Positions 5,923 to 11,355 of a stretch of DNA of 11,355 bases are shown piece by piece. The notes under the pieces were generated by a model. It saw only the letters and a program-made list of their open reading frames with translations, ran no database searches and was not told the origin of the DNA. This DNA comes from Candidatus Atribacteria bacterium. Lineage in GTDB: Bacteria > Atribacterota > Atribacteria > Atribacterales > Caldatribacteriaceae. The position numbers and the translations under genes are program-made. The stretch's first letter is position 1; the number at the start of each line of letters is the position of its first letter. The stretch lies in NCBI GenBank assembly GCA_029982105.1, contig JARRCQ010000026.1, positions 1 to 11,355 of the forward strand, written 5' to 3'.

Positions 5923-7482
5923 ATGAAAGAAGAAAGCTCTTTAGTAAAAAACACTCTAATAGTGGGGATGGGCACTTTTCTGTCCCGAATCTCAGGTTTT
6001 TTGAGGGAAATTTTAATTTCTTCTTCCTTTGGAGCTACCTGGATTACTGATGCTTTTTTGATTGCTTATACTATTCCCAATCTTTTACGCCGGCTTTTCG
6101 CTGAAGGGGCGTTGAGTACTTCAGTAGTTCCAGTTTTTTCTCGCTATGAAGAAGAAAAAAAATCTTCTCAAGAGTTTATTTCCGCTTCTTTTACTGGTTT
6201 TACTTTGATTGTTGCTCTGGTTTGTATTGGAGGAATGATTCTTTCTCCATTGCTTGTAAAGATTATAGCTGTAGGTTTTCGAAGTGAGGCAGAAAAGCTA
6301 TCTTTAACTACTGATTTTACCATTATTATGTTTCCTTTTCTTCTTCTAATTTCTTGGTCTGCCTTACTTATGGGTTTTCTTAATACTCTTAGCATTTTCA
6401 GTTGGTCAGCAGTGGCACCGATTTTCTTCAATTTAGGCACTATTTTTTCTCTCTGGTTTTTAAAATCCTTTTTGGGACCATATGCTTTAGCTTGGGGGGT
6501 AATATTGGGGGGAATCGGTCAGTTTCTATTTCAAATTCCCCCTCTTTATCGAGCGGGTTTTCGCCTCCATTGGGACTGGAAGTTCTGGGAAAATAAAGGT
6601 TTTCGGCAAGTTATTGGTCTTATGCTTCCGGTTAGCTTTTCTTTGGCAGCATCACAAATTAATACTATAGTGGATAGGGTTATCGCTTCCACTTGTCAAG
6701 AAGGAGCAGTATCAGCTCTTTACTTCGCCGATAGATTAATGGAATTGCCTTTAGGAGTTTTTGGAGTGGCAATTTCTATTGCCATTTTACCTTCTCTTTC
6801 TCAAAAATTTTCTAAAGGAGAGGAAGAAGAATGGAAAAACGTTCTGGCTCAGGGAATGAGGTGGATTATTTTTTTAATGCTACCTGTGGCTGCTTTTTTA
6901 ATTGTTTTTTCTATCCCTCTGGTAAAATTGGTTTACCAAAGAGGAGCCTTTGATTTCATAGCTTCTTCTATGACTGCTCGGGCACTGATTTTTTATGCTT
7001 TGGGGTTGCCTTTTTTCTCTTTAAATCTTCTTTTTACTCGGGCTTTTTATTCTCGAGGGGATACTAAAACCCCAGTTAAAATTAGCTTGATTGCAGTGTT
7101 CTCTAATGTGGGGTTGGATTTACTTTTAGTTCGATGGATGAATTTTGGAGGTTTGGCTTTAGCCAGCTCTTTGGCTGCTGGTTTAAATTCTTTTTTGCTA
7201 ATTCTATTTTTGAATCGCTCGTCAGGGTTAGTTAAGATTGGGAATTTTTTGCCTGGTAAATGGGTAGGAAAAATTTTGACTCAAGTGACGGTTTTTGCTC
7301 TCTTTTGCCAGTTTCTCCAGGGGAAGTTTTATTCTGGAGGAGAAGAAAGAGGCTTATTTTCTCTTATTGGTATTATAATTTTAGTGAGTGGTTTTTATCT
7401 TCTGCTTACCTTTCTTCTCCAATTGGAAGAAGGGAAAGCAATCATTTATTTATTTCACAATCGGAGGAGTAATACTGGCTAA
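5923..7482 (+). CDS. murJ: Lipid II flippase MurJ (MviN, MOP superfamily)
   Basis: MurJ moves the peptidoglycan precursor lipid II from the inner to the outer face of the cytoplasmic membrane. The 519-residue length is typical and the sequence shows about 14 hydrophobic helices. Seen are SRISGFLREI (21-30, with R22 and R28), ITDAFLIAY (41-49, with D43), NLLRRLFAEGALSTSVVPVF (53-72, with R56/R57 and E61) and YFADRLMELPLGVFGVAI (267-284, with R271). These correspond in position to charged residues essential in E. coli MurJ (R18, R24, D39, R52/R53, E57, R270), so it should be active. ATG 5923 is the best start because the family N-terminus aligns there, but no SD is visible; the nearest purine-rich run is buried in the hairpin ending at 5894. 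It heads a tightly packed group with lepA and hemW, and its TAA shares a base with the lepA ATG. Confidence 0.95.
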   Translation: MKEESSLVKNTLIVGMGTFLSRISGFLREILISSSFGATWITDAFLIAYTIPNLLRRLFAEGALSTSVVPVFSRYEEEKKSSQEFISASFTGFTLIVALVCIGGMILSPLLVKIIAVGFRSEAEKLSLTTDFTIIMFPFLLLISWSALLMGFLNTLSIFSWSAVAPIFFNLGTIFSLWFLKSFLGPYALAWGVILGGIGQFLFQIPPLYRAGFRLHWDWKFWENKGFRQVIGLMLPVSFSLAASQINTIVDRVIASTCQEGAVSALYFADRLMELPLGVFGVAISIAILPSLSQKFSKGEEEEWKNVLAQGMRWIIFLMLPVAAFLIVFSIPLVKLVYQRGAFDFIASSMTARALIFYALGLPFFSLNLLFTRAFYSRGDTKTPVKISLIAVFSNVGLDLLLVRWMNFGGLALASSLAAGLNSFLLILFLNRSSGLVKIGNFLPGKWVGKILTQVTVFALFCQFLQGKFYSGGEERGLFSLIGIIILVSGFYLLLTFLLQLEEGKAIIYLFHNRRSNTG

Positions 7483-9284
7483 TGGATAGAAATAAAATTA
7501 GAAACTTTGGTATTATTGCTCACATTGACCATGGTAAATCAACTCTCGCTGATAGAATTTTAGAAATATGCGGAGCAGTGCCCAAGGGAAAAATGAAAGA
7601 GCAATTTCTGGATCGTATGGAACTGGAGAGGGAAAGAGGAATCACTATTAAAGCCAAAGCAGTAAGGGTAGAATATTTTTCTCCTCTCCAAAAAGAAAAA
7701 TACATTTTAAATTTAATCGATACTCCAGGACATGTTGATTTTAGCTATGAGGTTTCGCGAAGTTTAGCAGCTTGTGAAGGAGTTTTGTTAGTGGTAGATG
7801 CTTCTCAAGGGGTGGAAGCTCAAACTTTAGCCCATGCTCACCTTGCTATTTCTCAGGGTCTTGTAATTCTGCCGGTAATTAATAAGATTGACCTTTTTTC
7901 TGCTGACCCTGAAAGGGCAATGAGAGAAGTAGAAACTATCTTGGGAGAAGATCATCTTCCTTTTACCCTGGTGAGCGCCAAATTGGGAACGGGGGTAGAA
8001 GAGCTGATGGAAAAAATTGTTCAGTTCATTCCTCCTCCTCAAGTAGAAGATTCTCCTTTTCTCCGGGCTTTAATTTTTGATGCAGTGTATGACTCTTATC
8101 GAGGGGCTATTCCCTTTGTTCGAATAAAAGAAGGAGAGATTAAAAAAGGGATGGAAATAATGATGTTTTCTACTCGTCGCACTTTCCTGGTTTCAGAAGT
8201 AGGGGGTTTTACTCCGGAAATGAAGGAAGTAGATAGCTTAGGTCCTGGAGAAGTGGGCTATGTAGCGGCTAATATTCACCACTTAGAGGATAGTCAAGTG
8301 GGAGATACTATCACTTCTTCTGCGTGTCCCGCTCTTTCTCCTATCCCCGGATATAAAAAGATTAAGCCTCTGGTTTTTTGCAGTTTTTATCCGGTTAATT
8401 ATGAAGATTATTCTAAACTGAAAGAATCTTTAGAGCGATTACAACTTAATGACGCTTCTCTGAGTTTTGAAGCTGATTTCTCGGAAGCTTTGGGTTTTGG
8501 CTTTCGCTGTGGTTTTCTGGGTCTTCTCCACATGGATATAACCCAGGAAAGGATAGAGCGAGAATTTGGAGTAGAAGTGGTAGCTACTGCTCCTCACGTG
8601 GTATATCATGTTTTAACTAAAAAAGGAGAAGTGTTAGAGGTGAGGTCTCCTAGGGATTTTCCTTCTCCTTCAGAAATAGAAGAAATGGAAGAACCTTATG
8701 TGGAGATGAGTATCACTCTGCCGGCGGAATACTTAGGGGGAGTGATGGAACTTTGTCAATCTCGACGGGGCGTTTTTAAAGATATGATTTATTTAAGCGA
8801 GCAACTGGTTCTTTTAAGGTATGACCTACCTCTTGCTGAGATTCTGCTTGATTTTTATGATCGTCTGAAGGCAGTTAGTAGGGGTTATGCTAGCTTAGAA
8901 TATGAATTTATTGGATATCGTCCAGCCCAATTAGTGAGAGTAGATATTTTGGTTAATCGAGAAATGGTGGATGGTCTTTCTTTTATTTCTCCTGAGGAGA
9001 ATGCTTATTATCGGGGTAGGGAATTGCTATCTCGATTGCGAGAACTCATTCCTCGGCAACTTTTTCCTATTTCTTTACAAGCAGCTATAGGAGGAAAAAT
9101 AATTGCTCGGGAAGATATTCCGGCCTTACGCAAGGATGTATTGCAAAAGTGTTATGGTGGAGATATAACCCGAAAAAGAAAGCTTTTGGAGAAGCAAAAA
9201 GAAGGTAAAAAAAGAATGAAAGCCGTGGGAAAAGTAAGAATCCCTCAGGAAGCCTTTTTAGCCGTAATGAAGAGTGAGAAATGA
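7482..9284 (+). CDS. lepA: Elongation factor 4 (LepA), ribosome-associated GTPase
   Basis: LepA is a translational GTPase that binds the ribosome and affects initiation, back-translocation or ribosome assembly. The 600-residue length is standard. GTPase motifs are G1 AHIDHGKST (13-21), the switch region DRMELERERGITIKA (44-58), G3 DTPGH (80-84), G4 NKID (134-137) and G5 SAK (165-167). The middle and C-terminal parts follow LepA rather than EF-G, with GFGFRCGFLGLLHMD and the LepA-specific tail YGGDITRKRKLLEKQKEGKKRMK near the end. ATG 7482 overlaps the murJ stop by one base. GGAGGAG (7463-7469) lies 12 nt upstream, rather far, so coupling to murJ translation probably matters. It overlaps hemW by 4 nt. 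Nothing looks broken. Confidence 0.97.
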   Translation: MDRNKIRNFGIIAHIDHGKSTLADRILEICGAVPKGKMKEQFLDRMELERERGITIKAKAVRVEYFSPLQKEKYILNLIDTPGHVDFSYEVSRSLAACEGVLLVVDASQGVEAQTLAHAHLAISQGLVILPVINKIDLFSADPERAMREVETILGEDHLPFTLVSAKLGTGVEELMEKIVQFIPPPQVEDSPFLRALIFDAVYDSYRGAIPFVRIKEGEIKKGMEIMMFSTRRTFLVSEVGGFTPEMKEVDSLGPGEVGYVAANIHHLEDSQVGDTITSSACPALSPIPGYKKIKPLVFCSFYPVNYEDYSKLKESLERLQLNDASLSFEADFSEALGFGFRCGFLGLLHMDITQERIEREFGVEVVATAPHVVYHVLTKKGEVLEVRSPRDFPSPSEIEEMEEPYVEMSITLPAEYLGGVMELCQSRRGVFKDMIYLSEQLVLLRYDLPLAEILLDFYDRLKAVSRGYASLEYEFIGYRPAQLVRVDILVNREMVDGLSFISPEENAYYRGRELLSRLRELIPRQLFPISLQAAIGGKIIAREDIPALRKDVLQKCYGGDITRKRKLLEKQKEGKKRMKAVGKVRIPQEAFLAVMKSEK

Positions 9285-10426
9285 AACAGTTGTCTCTTTA
9301 TTTTCATTTCCCTTTTTGTCTTAAAAGATGTCGCTACTGTGACTTTGTGTCTTATCCCCGAAGAGACCGATATACCCATCTTAAGTATAAAGAAGCAGTT
9401 TTTCAGGAAGTAAGTTGGAGAGTAAATGAAGAAATGCTCCGAGGAAGGGAATTATCTACCATTTATTTGGGAGGAGGAACTCCTTCTTTGCTATTTCCTG
9501 AGGATGTTGAAGACATACTCAATTATCTACAGCATTTTTTTGCCTTCTCACCTTCTGTAGAGATAACTATGGAAGTGAACCCGGAAACAGTGAACAGGGA
9601 GAAAATAGATTCTTTTCGGAAAGCCGGAGTCAATCGGCTCAGTATAGGAGTGCAGTCTTTTAATCCCCGTTTCTTGCGTTTTTTGGGGCGTTCTTCCTCT
9701 CTAGAGCAAATTGAAAACCTTTTGTTACAGATAGAGAAAGTCCGTTATCCCTATTGGAGCGTGGATCTTATTTATAGTTTACCTTGGCAGAGTTTTGAAG
9801 AATGGCAAGAAGAAATAGAACAAGTTCTTATTTACCACCCTCCCCATCTTTCCATTTATAACCTCACCTTTTCTCCTTTAGTTCCTCTTTATCAGTTTGC
9901 AAAATACCACCCTGGGGTTTTCCCCTCCCCGGAGGAAGAAGCTCTTTACTTTGAATGGGTTATAGAGAGACTGGAAAAAGAGGGGTATAAACATTATGAG
10001 ATTTCTAATTTTTCTCAACCGGGAGCAGAGTGCCAACATAACTTAAACTACTGGAGAGAAGGAGAGTATCTAGGAGTGGGGGTCTCAGCGTGGTCTTATT
10101 TGGAAGGGAGAAGACAAAAAAACACCAGTAGCTTAAAAAACTACCTCAAGAGGATAGAAGAGGGGAAGAACCCTCTTACTTTTCAAGAAAAACTGGAATC
10201 CTACCCAAAATTAGCTGAAGATATTATACTTCACTTAAGGACTGAAGAAGGGATAACAGTTTCCTATCTTTTGGCTCAGTATGAAAGAGAAAAAGTAGAA
10301 GTTAAATTAAAATGCTTGGAATACTTATCTCAAGAAGGTTTTATAATTAAAGAAGGAGATAGATTTTATCTTTCTAAAAAAGGGATATTGGTGGCTAATC
10401 AAATATTTCAAGAGATTCTTGATTAA
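9281..10426 (+). CDS. hemW: Radical SAM heme chaperone HemW (HemN-like)
   Basis: HemW proteins bind a [4Fe-4S] cluster, SAM and heme, and deliver heme to membrane acceptors; they were long misannotated as oxygen-independent coproporphyrinogen III oxidase. The 381 residues show the radical SAM motif C13-xxx-C17-xx-C20 in FCLKRCRYCDF. The DF after the third Cys is the HemW pattern, whereas true HemN has an extra Cys. Others are LGGGTPSLL (63-71), MEVNPETV, RLSIGVQSF, HYEISNFSQPGAECQHNLNYW and YLGVGVSAWSY, the last usually ending GAHS in relatives. A C-terminal HemN/winged-helix-like part follows. It begins within the lepA stop (ATGA), a lepA-hemW pairing common in Firmicutes, where hrcA-grpE-dnaK follows; here a rhomboid gene follows instead. 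No heme biosynthesis gene is in view. Confidence 0.93.
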   Translation: MKQLSLYFHFPFCLKRCRYCDFVSYPRRDRYTHLKYKEAVFQEVSWRVNEEMLRGRELSTIYLGGGTPSLLFPEDVEDILNYLQHFFAFSPSVEITMEVNPETVNREKIDSFRKAGVNRLSIGVQSFNPRFLRFLGRSSSLEQIENLLLQIEKVRYPYWSVDLIYSLPWQSFEEWQEEIEQVLIYHPPHLSIYNLTFSPLVPLYQFAKYHPGVFPSPEEEALYFEWVIERLEKEGYKHYEISNFSQPGAECQHNLNYWREGEYLGVGVSAWSYLEGRRQKNTSSLKNYLKRIEEGKNPLTFQEKLESYPKLAEDIILHLRTEEGITVSYLLAQYEREKVEVKLKCLEYLSQEGFIIKEGDRFYLSKKGILVANQIFQEILD

Positions 10427-10456
10427 AGAAGGTAGTTTGTGCTATTTTAAGATACT

Positions 10457-11143
10457 ATGATACCGATTAGAGACGAATTACCAACTCGGAAGTTTCCGAT
10501 AATAACTGTGTCTATTATTATAGTTAATGTAATAGTTTTTATTTATGAACTGCTTTTGGGGTCATCATTAGATACTTTCCTGTTTCAGGCGGGTTTGGTA
10601 CCAGCGGTATTATGGGGGAGAGTTAGTCTTCTTGTTCCTTCTATTCCTCCCTTTCTTACTATTTTTACTTCTATGTTTCTTCATGGTAGCCTTTTCCATC
10701 TTCTCTCTAATATGCTTTATTTCTGGATTTTTGGTAATAATATAGAAGATTTTTTAGGTCACTTTCACTTCTTGCTCTTTTATCTGGGTTGTGGTCTTGT
10801 AGCTGGTCTCACTCATGCTTTAGTTTTTCCTTCTTCTACCATTCCTACAGTAGGAGCCAGTGGGGCTATAAGTGGAGTGATGGGTGGATATTTAGTGCTT
10901 TTCCCTTTCGCTCGGGTGTTAGTTTTAGTAATATGGGGGTTTTTCTTCAATATTGTTCGAGTTCCGGCAGCTTTGCTTTTAGGAATTTGGGTTTTCCTCC
11001 AGCTAATTTATAGTTTAACCTCTCTTATTTCTCCTACCTTAGGGGGAACAGCATGGTTTGCTCATCTGGGGGGGTTTGCTATAGGCTGTATATGGTGTAA
11101 AATAGCCTCCAATTACTATGAGCGTAAGATTTATTGGCAATAA
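10457..11143 (+). CDS. Rhomboid family intramembrane serine protease
   Basis: Rhomboids cut membrane proteins within or near their transmembrane segment. This 228-residue protein has the bacterial N-terminus MIPIRDELPTRKFP, then about six to seven hydrophobic segments. MFLHGSLFHLLSNMLYFWIFGNN lies at 73-95 and includes H81 and N85, the oxyanion-side HxxxN motif. The nucleophile motif is GASG (133-136, S135), and the catalytic His is H203 in AHLGG (202-206). Both members of the Ser-His dyad are present, so it should be active. The stop of hemW is 30 nt upstream and I see no terminator between, so it probably belongs to the murJ-lepA-hemW transcript. The SD is weak or absent. The substrate is unknown. 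Confidence 0.93.
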   Translation: MIPIRDELPTRKFPIITVSIIIVNVIVFIYELLLGSSLDTFLFQAGLVPAVLWGRVSLLVPSIPPFLTIFTSMFLHGSLFHLLSNMLYFWIFGNNIEDFLGHFHFLLFYLGCGLVAGLTHALVFPSSTIPTVGASGAISGVMGGYLVLFPFARVLVLVIWGFFFNIVRVPAALLLGIWVFLQLIYSLTSLISPTLGGTAWFAHLGGFAIGCIWCKIASNYYERKIYWQ

Positions 11144-11161
11144 ATTAATAAGATTAATAAG
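11144..11161 (+). repeat. Perfect 9-bp tandem duplication ahead of the CBS gene
   Basis: ATTAATAAG occurs twice head to tail (11144-11152 and 11153-11161), immediately after the rhomboid stop. The last bases of the second copy form part of the AAGGAGG SD (11159-11165). Probably a small slippage duplication. Confidence 0.6.
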
Positions 11162-11174
11162 GAGGAATAATTGA

Positions 11175-11355
11175 GTGTTAGTAGAGGAAGTTATGTTACC
11201 CGAAGTTATTACGGTAAACGATTTTGATTTGATTGCTGATGTGGTAGCATTTTTAGCTCGAAGAAAAGTTAATGGAGCGCCTGTGGTAGACTTAGAACAA
11301 AGACCAGTGGGTTACTTTTCTTCTCCCCTTTTTTTCTCATTTTTCTTTTCCCCTA
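11175..11355 (+). CDS. CBS-domain protein, N-terminal part only (runs off the window)
   Basis: An open frame starts at GTG 11175, 9 nt after a perfect AAGGAGG (11159-11165), and stays open for 60 codons to the window end. The SD and the CBS-type opening decide the start; a TTG at 11171 is in another frame that soon stops. The first 49 residues read as the first half to two thirds of a CBS domain: VEEVMLPEVITVNDFDLIAD (3-22), then RKVNGAPVVD (30-39), then RPVGYFS (43-49). CBS domains bind adenosyl ligands such as AMP, ATP or SAM and usually occur in pairs, alone or fused to enzymes or transporters; which applies here cannot be seen. After residue 49 the expected DLL-type helix is missing and the frame becomes SSPLFFSFFFSP, coded by an almost pure pyrimidine stretch, so the last 12 codons may not be reliable. 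Confidence 0.75.
   Translation, partial: MLVEEVMLPEVITVNDFDLIADVVAFLARRKVNGAPVVDLEQRPVGYFSSPLFFSFFFSP

Noticed and set aside
10789..11013. Second + strand frame inside the rhomboid gene
   Set aside because: It is out of frame within a gene that has intact catalytic motifs; its serine/phenylalanine-rich product has no recognisable features.

Overview
The window is AT-rich bacterial DNA, and every gene I can support lies on the + strand. Gene spacing is tight, with ATGA/TAATG overlaps and good Shine-Dalgarno (SD) sites before most genes. Core genes (lipid II flippase, elongation factor 4, HemW) sit beside a ribulose-monophosphate (RuMP) type sugar-phosphate pair, a rhamnulokinase-like kinase and a Wzz-like membrane protein. 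This suits a free-living, probably anaerobic bacterium of a deep-branching or poorly sampled lineage. An Atribacterota-, Thermotogota- or Dictyoglomota-like host is only a guess. There are no rRNA or tRNA genes, CRISPR arrays, transposases or phage genes.

Region 1 (1-4183): the tail of an unidentified gene is followed by a DUF1015 protein (possible free-serine-kinase family). Next come a divergent 3-hexulose-6-phosphate synthase and a 6-phospho-3-hexuloisomerase that overlap by 17 nt, then an FGGY kinase of rhamnulokinase type. Together the synthase and isomerase would interconvert ribulose 5-phosphate plus formaldehyde and fructose 6-phosphate. The kinase next door could feed a ketose phosphate into the same chemistry.

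Region 2 (4184-5922): a promoter-like sequence precedes a lone Wzz/chain-length-determinant-like protein with two membrane segments and a coiled-coil middle, and a strong intrinsic terminator follows it. The next 426 bases carry no convincing gene. They hold a perfect 10-bp hairpin, an extended -10 promoter candidate and, just before murJ, a second terminator-like hairpin that could be an attenuator.

Region 3 (5923-11355): murJ, lepA and hemW overlap one another by 1 and 4 nt and form a clear operon. A rhomboid protease follows after 30 nt, and then the start of a CBS-domain gene that runs off the window. The last 40 bases are almost pure pyrimidine and may be a contig-end artefact.

The items most worth following up are the divergent RuMP pair with its two neighbouring (putative) kinases, and the murJ leader with a terminator-like hairpin and no visible SD.
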